Origin: Saksenaea vasiformis B4078
Taxonomy: Eukaryota > Mucoromycota > Mucoromycetes > Mucorales > Saksenaeaceae
Length of the DNA stretch: 60,015 nucleotides
Assembly (NCBI GenBank): GCA_000697055.1
Contig: JNDT01002227.1
Location: 1-60,015 of the forward strand
Direction: 5' to 3'
The notes under the pieces are model-generated. The model worked only from the letters and a program-made list of their open reading frames with translations. It did not search any database and was not told where the DNA came from. The position numbers and the translations under genes are program-made. Numbering within the stretch: position 1 is the first letter of the stretch; the number at the start of each line of letters is the position of its first letter. Below are positions 22,774 to 34,096 of the stretch, one piece after another.

Positions 22774-25319
22774 TTATGTCGCCTGGTTACCTCGTCGTAG
22801 AGAGCGATGTTGACGATCTGCTATCTGATCTTCACCAGGTATACGAGAACGTTCGTCCTCTGAATCACTCGCCACAAAAGATCCTGTCTCTGGCACACGT
22901 CGAGTTTCTACTTCTTTTAACCGTCGCTGTCGATCCCGCCTTCGTCGATGGTAACCACCTTTACGCCGTGCTGCCTCGAACCCATTACAAAATATTTCAT
23001 ACTGGCAAAACAAACAAATCCAGTCATCCGGATCTGCACTTTGAAGAAGGGATATATCAGATGATAGTAAATTTACTGGTATCGTGTTCTGTTCTTCTTC
23101 TTTTTTCTTCCGGTTGGCCTTTTTCCCTTTTTTCGTTGTACTTGCAACAGGTGTTGCAGTAACTTGTGTTGGTTTTGCCGTCGCCACCGAACGTTTTACC
23201 TGCTCTGATTCCTCTTCCTGTCTCTCTGCCATCGCAGGCTTACCCTTTTTCTTTTTATGTGCATTGGGTGCTCGCTTTGTCTTTGCCGTCGTTGAGCTCG
23301 TTGATTTGGTAGCTGAAAGCTTTCCTGGCCCCTCCTGCACCACGTTCATTACCATATCCATGCGTGAGTGGTCGTCTGCTGAGTTGACCACAAGTGTAGG
23401 TGAAGTTAGAGGTGGGCAGGAAGGCGTTCCTGGTGCAGTCCGTCGAAGTACATTGGACAGCCCCAGAGATTGTGTGGATCGTGGTAAATCTTCGAATTTA
23501 GGAAGTCGTTTCCATTTCTCTTCCGTGTGCGGATCCATCGAAAAGTCAAACGTTCCTTCGGGAATACGTGAACCTGTTGACGCTGAAGATGAAGGTGGCG
23601 CGATCGATACTGATTTATCATCCATACCATTCCTCCATTTTCTGTCTTTTCTCCTTGAAGTTCCTTTCCTTTCCTCGTGATCTGTCATGCCAGCGCTTGA
23701 ATGGTTTGCCACTGATCGCTTGGCTTTCTTTGCATTATCTCTGTAATTCGCATCACTTAGATCTCCTTTGATCGGCTCGTGGTGTACTAACTCCCCCTTT
23801 GTTCCAAGTAGACTAAATTGACCGCTGTCAGGTTCAGCTATCATCAGTTTGTTCCACATGTCCGTTTCTGCATTTTCAGGAATATAGCCTAACACCAGAT
23901 CATTTGCTTCTGGAGCAAATTGCCAACCCAACGCTGACATGTGTTGTTGTTGTTGTTGCTGCTGTGTTGCCTGACTTCCTTCAAATAAGCTTTGTTGCTG
24001 TTGCCCTTGTTCCTGTTGATCTTTCAGTGGTGTCGTTGTCGTTGCTGATGTAGCAATTTCGGGTATCCCTGACCGCTTAGCTCCAGACATGCCTTTTCGT
24101 TTCCATCGTGGCGTGGGTAAAGGTAATATTTTTCGATGCTGCATATGAATGGGTTTCGATTCCGGGTATGATGCGCCAGTTAAACGTGTAGCAGGATCAA
24201 CCTTCTCTGGTAGTTCTAGCCGATGATGATTGTCTGATGTGCTATCATTTTCCCGCTGTTGTTGCTCCTGCTGTGTATCAGCGGACTGTTGTTGTGAATG
24301 ATTTTCAAGCGCCACTGGTACTGCATATGCTGTTTGAGAAAGTGGATGGGGTACGTCAGATACTCGTCTCTGCAATCGTCTTGCGGAATGTTGAGTATGT
24401 GTGGCAGAATGGCGTCGTGGTTGCGGCGTAACGCGAGGGGTATGATGTTTTGTAATATCAACAGTATCATTGGTTAAATTCGCAGAAAACGAGAACTGAA
24501 AATCGGAAGAGGGAATGAAACTTGGTAACGTCTGTGTATTGTTTCCAGAGGAGGAGGAGGAGGAGGAGGATGCGGGTATCATGAGAGGTGATTCGGATGT
24601 GTTGTTACTGGAGGGATGACTCTTGCTTCTATCGCCAAAACTGAAATTGAACGATGTAGGAATGCGACACGGTTGAAGATCATATTTTCCATGATTGGAT
24701 GGATCATCGGAAAGTTTATGGGCCTCCACCATTGTGATTAAATCATCCACATCGGTTCTGCTCACGTTAACAGGGGCACGGTTATCTTCCTTGCTATTGT
24801 GGTTGGTAGGTATCAAAGAAGGGAAGTCGTGCAACCCTCGCTGATCGTTTGGCTCTGTCGATTCGGATGTAGGAGAATTGCCATCTGCTGCAAACCTTGT
24901 TGACTCTGTGAGATTCCTTTTTGTAACATGTCTCGAAAGTATCGATGCACCGTTGCTGTTTGGTTTTGGTCGAATTTTCGGCGAACGTATTAAGCGCTGG
25001 TGACCGATGCTGGGGTCGGATCCCTTTGTAGTGAAATTGACAAGACTGTAACCGCTCCATGTTCGTTTCGGCAGTACTTCTGCGTTGAGGGCACGGCCTT
25101 TGAAAAGGAAAAACAGGCAAAGGTCAGAGCACAGAGGAGCCGATGACCGCCAGACATCGACCTACCAGAGATGGTCTGAACGGCCGACGCAGAGTGATCG
25201 TCCTTGCCTGTGGGTTCGACGAGTGATGACATGGATGGCACATCAATCTTGGAGGGAAGCAAGTCGTTGTTCATAAAAGGACTGCTCCGCGTCTGCGCCA
25301 AACTGTGAGTCTTTTGCAT
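22774..25319 (-). CDS. Large disordered protein with C-terminal CxxC motif, function unknown
   Basis: Exons 25166-25319 and 22774-25097 join in frame to ~825 aa from the ATG at 25319. The open frame continues ~22 codons further upstream (SSLWTNAKQFQTALIRMQ looks coding), so the true start may be in an earlier exon. The protein is mostly low complexity: poly-Gln stretches, Ser/Thr/Pro-rich blocks and a Lys-rich stretch (NAHKKKKGKPAM). The only fold-like part is near the C-terminus, DDWICLFCQYEIFCNGFEAA, followed by an Arg-rich run (YHRRRRDRQRRLK). That CxxC-plus-basic segment is probably the functional core, perhaps a small metal or nucleic-acid binding module. I do not recognise a named family. 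Confidence 0.65.
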
Positions 25320-25385
25320 GCGGATTAGCGCCGTCTGAAATTGTTTGGCGTTGGTCCACAATGAACTATCTCTCGTCCCTATCAC

Positions 25386-26449
25386 AATTCCCGTTGCTAT
25401 TGTCTTACCTCTAAAGTCATTTGTTTATTTTTGCTAAAACAATACTACATGATCTATATCTGTCAAGCCTGCCCTTGCTTTTCTTATAGCTATCTTCAGG
25501 TCGCACAATCAACTCAGTCATAACAAGAGTACCTTCTCATGACAGGCACAGGCACTGTTAGTGGTTGCCTGCCCCTGAGACATTAAAAACCAGCAAAGGA
25601 ACTCCGTGTATGAATTCTTCTACGTAAGAAATTTAGACTGACTTTGAAGAAAATACTCTCTGATTTTTACAAAAAAGGAAAAGAAAAGAAAAGAAGGATA
25701 GGCAAAGTTTGCAACATTAACAACCCTTGCATTTAGGACTAAAATGCGCAGCGTCTCCAGTCGCAGAAGGTACTCGAGTCACAGGTATAGTAACGCTGGC
25801 TTAACAGAAAATGGCTTCAAACATCGTGGGCACAGCAGCATCCTATCAGAGTTCCGGGTGGATACATGCAAAAGTTATGTTAAGAATTCGTCATATGAAA
25901 TTACGAGCTTCATTCGTGTTAAGCAATGAATCAGGAATTTCCTCTCTCACCGTAAGCGTTCTCAAAACACAAAATTTGCGGCAGCAGACAACGGAGCTAA
26001 GGGGTTAGGCTTCTTTAAGATACCACCAAGACACTGTAACAGTGATACACGGAGATAATCTTTCACGGTATCCTTGGAGACTAACAAGGGTAATACAGGC
26101 CCCGGGGAGATCAAACAATAGAGAGACCGAGGTAGTATAGGTTGTATCAGCAAGGTTGGGATTTGGGGGGAATCGAGACTGGCATCCCGGCCGACGCAAC
26201 ACAGGCATATCGGTGCAACCTTTTCTAGATGCAGGAGTGATAGAATAGCCCGTCACAAGATAACTACTGGATTTTGAATAACCCATTTGCGTCTATTCGA
26301 AGATATTTGACGTTACTTCCAGATAAACTCTGCCTCTTGGAGCACGTATTTTACGTTTATCCGATGCTGTGATTTTCGTATCATACTCTTCCACGTTACG
26401 TTTGTGTCATTGATAGCTTTCCATTATCCAAGGAAGAGACAGGAATTCA
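25386..26449. other. Intergenic with weak ORF
   Basis: No recognised gene. A 93-codon minus-strand ORF at 26005-26286 starts with ATG and has a mildly hydrophobic C-terminal half, but it has no known motif and overlaps ORFs on both strands, so I do not call it a gene. Confidence 0.35.
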
Positions 26450-26780
26450 TTGTCTCGTGCAAATGACGTGATAAAGATAGGGCTCGATATCTGGTGTTCG
26501 AGATAGGATACCATCGTCTCGCGGAAACGATCAAGCAGTGATCGAATTTTTTTATTTCATGCAAAGAGTGTGTGAAAAGTACGGTGTTCTTTATCTCACA
26601 CAAAAGGCGTGTCGGTGATAGGGTATCATCGTGTCGTGCAAAGGGGTGAATCAGTGACCGGGTTCTTTTGACTCATAAAAACGGTATCTCAGAAACAGGA
26701 TTCCGTCGTCTCATGCAAAAAGTGTGTTGAAGATAGGTTCCTTTTATCTCACACAAAAAGGATGTCTCAGATAACGGAAA
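26450..26780 (+). repeat. Degenerate ~40-bp minisatellite, about eight units
   Basis: Units recur at ~26453, 26514, 26556, 26595, 26629, 26669, 26707 and 26745. A typical unit reads TCTCATGCAAAAAGTGTGTT or TCTCACACAAAAAGGATGTC, then a GATAGG/GATAACGG part and ATCGTC. Unit length drifts between ~34 and ~61 bp and the units are not identical. It is not a CRISPR array: there are no constant repeats alternating with unique spacers. It abuts the dispersed-repeat copy that begins near 26860. Confidence 0.7.
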
Positions 26781-26859
26781 GTGATGCATACTTAAAGCGA
26801 GCACTTCTTTTTGGCTCTGTTGGTACAAACATCCCCGGTACGGATGTCAACTTTTTATT

Positions 26860-27425
26860 ACATATCCAGGATCACTCATTTTTTTGTATGCCGTTTAGGC
26901 TGCATGACCGCTGTTCCGAACCGTCTTGGCCGTGTTGATGCTTTATGCCCACACTCAAAGTACGTAAACGTTGTCACACACACACACACACACACTCAGT
27001 ATCGTTCATCTTCCGCAATAGATTGCCAGACGATGTATCGCTTCAAGTCCTCTGCACGCTGTCTACAATGGCCGCTCCCAAGCCATAGGGCCACCCCCAA
27101 CCTCTCTCGCCGCCCCCACCGCTTCAGGTGTGGGGCTTTGGCCTCCGTCGATGGGCGGAAATACCCCTTCGGGGGGGGGGTAAGTGAAAAGACATCAAAG
27201 TATCTTTCATTTACTAACCATGAATTATTTTTTATGCTGCCGGAATAAATTTTGCGTCCGCTGAAGACCAAGTTCATGTAAGCTGATTAATCTTCAGACG
27301 AAAAATTGATGTACTGATGGCCGCATATTCGATTCTTCTTTAGCGCAAACTTGTCTCTTCAGAGGCGCAAGATTTATTTAGTATAGGGTAAAAGATAATT
27401 CAATAAACAGTATCTAGTATGCCCC
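26860..27425 (-). repeat. Dispersed repeat family, long copy (minus orientation)
   Basis: Shares with the copies at 40645, 50955 and 58290: CCAGGATCACTCAT, the inverted GGTTCGGGACAG/CAGGCTAAACGG core, ATCTTTCATTTACTAAC, TTTTGCGTCC and TTCAATAAACAGTA. It contains a CA microsatellite at 26975-26995 and a G10 run at 27171-27180, both absent from other copies. Read on the minus strand it contains MSDPGYV, the start of a short frame also found in the 41128 copy. Confidence 0.7.
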
Positions 27426-27577
27426 TTATCCAAGAACATTTGGTTCTGGACCGTACAGCTTCCTACAATACAGTGACTTCACAAAAAAGAAAGACAAGAA
27501 TTTCAGATCGTTTGAACTTCGAAAATTGACTGTCGATATAGAACGTTGTTTTTCTTACTCGATCTACGTACTATATT

Positions 27578-28085
27578 ATGCATTTGACTAACGAAGATAC
27601 TAGGATTGTTGCACTCTACCGGTCTAATATAAAGCCAAAGGGCATAGCGAGCAAAACAGCGGTGCACCTAAGTATCGTTTATCATGTGTTACGTAGCAGG
27701 AATATGCACACCTTGGACAGTCTGTTCACGTCCCTCAAATCCGACCTAGACCGTTCCAGTGATGATCACATATCTCTGTAATAAAAGCAGTAGATGATTG
27801 CAGATGGGACTTTTCGTTATTGATCGTTTTGGAATTCATTGCTAATTTTTTGCCAGACGACTGTACCAGCAGATCTAGAATAGAAATGGCTACATCTCAG
27901 AGGTGCGATCAAAAAGCGATTACAAATTGGTATCACTGTACCCAGAACAGAGCTGTGAGTATGTGCATAGTGCAATCTGCGATCAACTATCACTTACCAA
28001 GAGCACGTGTTTTTGGTATGGACAAGGTATCAGGCACAGTTAGACGAACTACAGACCCGCTAAGAACAATCATGCTATCAGTATA
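27578..28085 (+). pseudogene. Possible transposase helix-turn-helix remnant
   Basis: The ORF at 27578-27781 begins MHLTNEDTRIVALYRSNIKP and continues through IASKTAVHLSIVYHVLRS. This resembles the N-terminal paired-like helix-turn-helix of Tc1/mariner transposases (helix, turn, helix with a conserved VALY-like start). No catalytic domain follows; the next ORF (27820-28086) shows no DDE motif. Taken as a fragment of a dead element lying between dispersed-repeat copies. Confidence 0.4.
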
Positions 28086-29058
28086 GTGAGATGGTATGAC
28101 GCATGTATTGCGAAATAAAGGGACAAAATGCTGGAAGCTGGTTTATGAAACAAAAAAGGGTGAAGTGATTAGTAAACCAAACGTGCTGGCACTTAAGACT
28201 GAAAGCTTTGTGCCCACAACAAATGCATTTGCGAAGCCTTGCATCTACAAGAAATGTTGTACTTAAACCATAAACTTTATGCTCATGCGATCTACGGTTT
28301 GTCTTCATCAAATGAATTTTTATTTTTCTCGAATAAATTTTTGGTCCTTCTGTGACCTAAGAGGACGCAAGTAGGGTGGCGTTTTGCCGCCAATTCATTA
28401 ACCAATGACTGCATATTGGGAAGGAACGCCAAATGCAAGTGAACTCCACTAAAATCTTAAATGAGTGCCAGTTTGGCCAAAGAAAAATGGTGGTTCAGCA
28501 AGAGTATGAAGGGGAAAGAATGATATTCACCATAGCAAATCTTAATGTATTGAGATATAGAACCAAATAGTGGAAAGCGCCCGTTGTAGTCATTTCATTC
28601 AGGATGGCTAACCTAATCTTGTATTTGTTTTTGCTGGTAGACAAACGTTTCATCTCATTGACGCGTCCTACTTACCAAACTTGGAAATCGGAAAAGTTCA
28701 GCTGAGGGAAGAATGAGCGAAACCCCAAAAGATTGGATGTTGCATATTGCGCTATCATGTGGAAAAACGATTTGGATACCTACACGTTAGGAATTTAGGG
28801 CAGCTTGGCGTTGTAAAAAATTGATCCATATCAAAGAACAAGATTAATAAATGATTAACTCTGTTTTCAGTTGAACAAAAAACATAATAGGCTTTATTGC
28901 ATAATCAACAGTTGGAAGGAGCGGACTACGGAATGCCACCGGAAGCAAGATTGCTCACCTGCCGAGTTGATAGTCCGACTGACGATTTGCTACGTGGAGA
29001 TTCAACAAAAGGAAAAATCAACTGTTCATAACGAGTTCCTGCGACGATTCTTTTTACT
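28086..29058. other. Intergenic, repeat fragment and golgin promoter
   Basis: Bases ~28325-28420 resemble part of the dispersed repeat family (AATAAATTTTTGGTCC, GCCAATTCATTAACCAATGA; compare 58526-58610). The remaining bases up to 29058 hold no recognised gene and should contain the promoter and leader of the golgin gene. Confidence 0.4.
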
Positions 29059-32000
29059 ATGGCAGACCAAGAAACAGAAGAAACACGAAAAGCCAAACTT
29101 TTGGCTGCAAGAAAAAAGGTACAATTCAGTCAGAGTTATTTACGCGATCTGACTTGTTTATGTCCTTGGCCATAACCAGCTAAAGAAATTTCAAAGCAAA
29201 AAGCATGAGGATGGGGATGCACCCACAAAACAAATGAAGGAAGAAACTCCTAAGCAAAATGAAAGTACCATAAATGACGGTTCCCCTATGTTAAATGATG
29301 AGTATGTACAAATGTTCTCGCTTACACGCGACAATCAGATAACACTGTTGTACGGACGTAGAGCTGTGTCCAACGGAACGTCTCCGCCAACGCAGGTTAA
29401 GGAAAACGAACAACCTGTCACTCCTGTGCCGGAAACACAGGATGAAAGCGGAAAGCGTCAGGACGAGAACATAAAAGCACTAGACGAAGAAAACGCTACC
29501 TTGAAACAATCTGTCAAAGAGAAAGAACATAAAGTAAACGAGCTACAACAAGAACTGGAAGCCGTCAAACAGCAGTTAGAATCGATGCGCACAACGATGA
29601 ACGCTTCAGAAAAAACGATTCTGGAGCGAACTGCTGACATTGAAAAACTGCAGGCAGAATTAGCTACGGCACAGGAAAAGCATCAGCGTGCATTAGAATC
29701 AGAACAGACCCTCCAAACAGAGACGAAGTCATTGAAAGAGGAAGTTCAAAACAATCTGAAAATAGTAGAAACGTTAACTCAGCAGCTTCAATCCATCACA
29801 GACGAAAAAGAGAATGCGTCGAATTTACTTACGAAACTGAGGGAAGAACTAGAAACCGTTCGAAAAACCAGCGAAAAGGAAAAAGATGAATTAAAACAGA
29901 AGCTGGATCAGCAGCTAAAGAACGTGATTAAGGAAAATGAAGAGCAACATCAACAACTACGTTTGACCATGAAACAAGAGACGGAAAAGTTGGAAGAATC
30001 AACAGCACTTATTCAACAGTTAAAGGAACAACTTGCGTCTGAACAAGCAAAAGCACTGTCGCAGGGCAAGGACCATGAATCAGCCTTAAACGAATTACGA
30101 GAGACAAGTAGAAATCTCGAAAAACATCTTGCAGAAGAGCGAGAGAGTGTGGAAAAGATCAGTCGTGAAACTGAAGAACAAAAAGCAAAGTATGAGCAAA
30201 TGCTGAACACTGTAAAAGATGCGACGGCAAAGGAGACAGAAAAGGTTGATCAATTAAGGAAAGAGCTAGATACAGTCAAACAAGAGAAAGTTGCACAGGC
30301 TAAGCAGCTAGAGACAATGGTAAATGATAAATCGACACTTGCCAGTGATTTGGAGAAGGCAGCGGCCGAAAAGAAATCATTGGAAGATCAGCTGACACAA
30401 CTGCGTAATGAAAACAATGATCTAGACAAAAATGTTGAAGAGTGGAAAACAAAGCATGCAGCACTAAAAAAGGAGATCAAAACAGGAAACACGCAAATCA
30501 ACAAACTGACAAAGGCGCTGGATGAACTTAAAAACACAAACAACCAGCTGTTAGACGATGTTTCCCAAACAAAGTCGGATCTCGACGAAAACAAAACCAA
30601 GCATATCAAGGAACTTGAAACTCTAAAAGAAAAAAATGTCAAACTCGCATCGGATCTCAGTGCAAAAACTGCGACTCTGGAGGAAGCACAAGACAAAAAT
30701 AGAAAGCTCTCCAAAGATCTGAGAGATGCAAAGACAAAGAGCGCTAAACAAGTAGAAGAGATGACAGCAGAAATTAAAAAGTTGACCGAGCAGCTGGACG
30801 CCAAAGACGCTGAATTCACTCAGAAACTGGCTAGTGCTAACACTGAACTCGAGGAAACTAGAGAAAGCGTCAATACCTTGACAAAACGTATCGCTGATGA
30901 GGGAGCTCAGGTTTCTACGCTGAAAGATACCTTGGAACGCGTCCATCAGGAAAAGTCATCCTTGGATAAAGATCTAGAAGGTGCGAATGCAGAGCTCAAA
31001 AGTCTGAAAGAAAGTGTCGAAGAAGAAAAAAGAAGATGCGGAGAATTAGAAAAAGTTCTGAATAGCAAGGACACGGACCATGCAACAGTTGTAAAAGAAC
31101 TGAATGAGACAAGATCTCAGCACAGCAAGGCAGTTCGTGATTTGGAGGCCAAGGATGCTGCATTTGTTGCCTACAAGCAAAAGACCGAAAAGCTAATAGC
31201 GGAAATGAAGGCACGTGCGGAGGAGTTGCAGCAACAGTGTGAATCGCAAGCGACCAAGGCGCAAGAACAACACAACCTTTTCATTGCATTGATGGAGGAA
31301 AAGTCGCAGCTGGAGAAGAAGTATGATACTGCAATGATGCTGCACGAAGAATCAAGTGAACAGGCCAATAATGAAGTGAAAAAGATCGAGGTGGAGTTGC
31401 TGTCTGTGAAGGAAGAGCTTGACCAGACATTGAGCAAAATACAGACACGAGAGGCGGAGTTTGGCAAGCTTCAGACTTCTTTGTCAGAAGCTTTATCAAG
31501 GACAGAAGAACAGCTGGCTGAAGCTCTGGAACAAGCCAATGTGGGTTCAGAGAAAGTCAAACAGAGAGAAGCCGAGATGAAAAAACAGCAGCAAGAGCTA
31601 GACAGATATCAAAACAAGCTGGATGTGCAAAAACAAAGTTTCGAGGCTAAGGTGGCCCAACTTACGACAGAGCGTGACCAGGCATCGATGCTTGTAGATA
31701 GTCTAAAAGAACAATTGGAAGAAGAAAAACAGACAACAACTTCCCAAACAGCATTGGTAGAGAAAAAGCTTCAGGAAGCAACAAATGAAACGCAAGCAAA
31801 ATTGGAGATAATCCAGAAGATGAAGGATGAAATGAAAACACTGGAAAGCACAGTTGCAGAGAAAACCGAAATGCTTGAGAAGCACTTGAAGATGGCGGAA
31901 ACAACAGCAGACCAGCACCAGCAGCTACTTAATGAGTGGGAGAAGAAATATAATGATACACACAAGCAGCTCCAGGATCAGCGGACCGCGTTCAACAAAT

Positions 32001-33541
32001 CGAAAAAGGAGAAAAAGGACACGGAGAAGACATTGAACAAGTTAAAGGAGACGCTCACCAAAGAACAAGAACGCATGAAGGCTATGGAAGAGGAGTTGCG
32101 TTCTACAAGAAAAGAGGCTGAAACAATGAGAGACTCCGCTAAGCAGGAGCATGAGACACGATACAGTGAGATTGTTAAAGAGCGAGATGAAAGACAACAG
32201 CATTTGGAATTGTTAGAATCCAAGATCGCAGCCCTCGAGAAAGACCTGACGCATAGAAACGAAGCGTTTGAAAAGATAAACAACGAACATCAAACGCTGA
32301 AGGAGCAATCCAGTGCTGATCAGCAGACGTATGAACAAAAGCACACCAGTCTTGAACAAGAATTACTCCGTGAGCAATCCGAAAAGAAAACGCTGCAGGA
32401 GCAAATAGAGGAGATGAACAAACAGATCAACGAACTCAGGCACGTGGAGAAAGACGAAAGCAAATGGAAGAAAGAGTTGGAGGAGAAGACAAACGAGATG
32501 AACACACTACAGGAAGAGGCTTCGCAACTCAGGCAGCGTGTGGATGAGTTGCAACAAGCAGCCAATGCACGCAATGAACAAGGAACCAAGACGAACGAAC
32601 CAATCAAGGACGAGCTCAATAGAAAATCACGCGAGCTTGCGGATGCACAGCGACAGATGCGTCGCCATAATGAGACAGATAATGAATTACGAAAGCAAGT
32701 GTCCGCATTGACAGAGCTGGTTTCTGAGCTGCAGACATCCCAATTCAACTTAAACGAAGCATTAAAGGCAAAGGAGGAGGATATTAGCAACTTGCAGGCT
32801 GAGCTCAGCAAAGCGCGTCAGCAACAACAGGAACGAAAGACCGAGTCGGAAAACCATGAGCCAAGCAATGATAATGACAGGATAAAAGAATTGGAAGAAA
32901 AGTTAAGCGTAGCGGAGGAGATGCAGCGCCAAGCAGAGGAACAGCTTCACCGACTGAACCAGCAGGAGGCGGAGAACAAAGAGTTACAGAGTCGTCTCGA
33001 GAGACAATTTGACGCTTTTAGTACGATACGCGGAGAGTTGGCGACCATACGGCAACGTGAGCTGGATACGGAAGCGCGGCTGCAGCGAGAAAAACAGATG
33101 ACAGTGCGGGAAAAGAAAGAATTGGAGGGATTATTAAGGCGGATGCGGGCAGAATATGAAGATCATCTTGAACGCATATGGCGTGAGCACGAGAGCTTGA
33201 GGTCACAACATGAACGTGGCATGAAGAGCGGGAGATTGGCACTTGACACAGCGCAAGTAAAACTGATGCAGAACGGGATAAGCCCCATTAGCGAGAGTGG
33301 TTTTGAGTGGCTCTTGAGTGATCATGAGGGAGGAGAGGATGATGAAGACGAAGAAGAGGAAGAGGACGATGAGGAGGATTCAGAAGAGGAAGAGGAGGAA
33401 GAGACCAAGGAGCAAAAAGATCCTTTAGCAGCAAAGATGCCTGCACTTGGGCAATTGCCACCCTTACAAAAACCAGCCTTCTTTGAGTTTCTGGAGACTC
33501 CACGATGTGGTGGTTGTCAAAGTGAAGTGATTGAAATATAA
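29059..33541 (+). CDS. Long coiled-coil golgin, GM130/Bug1-like
   Basis: Exons 29059-29118 and 29180-33541 give 1473 aa. Almost the whole protein is heptad-patterned Glu/Lys/Gln/Leu coiled coil, about residues 80-1360. The N-terminus, RKAKLLAARKKLKKFQSKK, split by the only intron, closely resembles the basic leader of GM130/GOLGA2-type golgins, which binds the tether p115/Uso1. The C-terminus is a run of ~40 acidic residues (33330-33420), then LAAKMPALGQLPPLQKPAFF and a tail with CGGC. The likely role is a Golgi vesicle tether. The coiled coil itself would match many unrelated proteins (myosin tails, SMC), so the assignment rests on the leader and overall plan. The long ORFs on the opposite strand are shadows of this coding bias. 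Confidence 0.75.
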
Positions 33542-33642
33542 AAACATAGAATATCATTGGCTACACGCATCTTATTGTTTTTTTTTTTCCTTTGTCTTTT
33601 TATGGAGAGACCAGCTGATACGAACCTAACCCATTGTTTGGG

Positions 33643-33651
33643 TATAAAACA
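33643..33651 (+). promoter_or_regulatory. Candidate TATA box
   Basis: GGTATAAAACATATAA lies about 80 bases before the ATG at 33728, in the 186-bp gap after the golgin stop codon. Position and sequence fit a TATA element for the small downstream gene. Confidence 0.4.
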
Positions 33652-33727
33652 TATAAGTGTTTTGCTGACACAGATGAGCCCGCCCCATTCCTTTTTTTTT
33701 TCCCTTCTTATTTCTTGTAGCATCACC

Positions 33728-34096
33728 ATGACGGATCTTCATTATCAACCACTTTGCCGTCCCTCATCATCACCGCTTATCTTTCCTCCTGCATCACCGA
33801 CGCCAAAACTTTCTTGTGGACCAATGAAACGATTACAATGGCTAGATGCACAACCATATGAACGAAAAAAAGAAGAACAAATAGATCAGAACGGACCATC
33901 AGAGAAGAGAGAAGAACCATTTGTATTTTATCGGTCAGATTCGCCCGACAGTGTAGCCACTACTCTACGTGAGGAACGGTGTCGAGCGATGTTCTGTCCA
34001 CCGCGATCAAGACTTGCTATATTTGCTTTTGTTATGGCCCAAATGAAACGCGCTGCTGAAAAACCATTCAAGACAATTGATCACTTTATGACTTGA
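33728..34096 (+). CDS. Small hypothetical protein, 122 aa
   Basis: ATG chosen because it follows a TATA-like element and a T-rich leader; an in-frame upstream extension to 33557 is possible but low in coding character. The N-terminal half is Pro/Ser-rich (PLCRPSSSPLIFPPASPTPK). The C-terminal half (SVATTLREERCRAMFCPPRS, then RLAIFAFVMAQMKRA) could form a short amphipathic or membrane-associated helix. I recognise no family. It is probably lineage-specific. Confidence 0.5.
   Translation: MTDLHYQPLCRPSSSPLIFPPASPTPKLSCGPMKRLQWLDAQPYERKKEEQIDQNGPSEKREEPFVFYRSDSPDSVATTLREERCRAMFCPPRSRLAIFAFVMAQMKRAAEKPFKTIDHFMT

Noticed and set aside
22776..23771. Plus-strand ORFs of 128 and 198 codons
   Set aside because: Antisense to the long minus-strand disordered protein, with no motif of their own.
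26450..26780. CRISPR array
   Set aside because: Units are degenerate with no unique spacers, and the genome is eukaryotic.
30388..33557. Long minus-strand ORFs opposite the golgin gene (for example 163 codons at 32320-32811)
   Set aside because: They are Ser/Cys/Phe-rich reverse-strand shadows of the biased Glu/Lys/Gln codon use of the coiled-coil gene.
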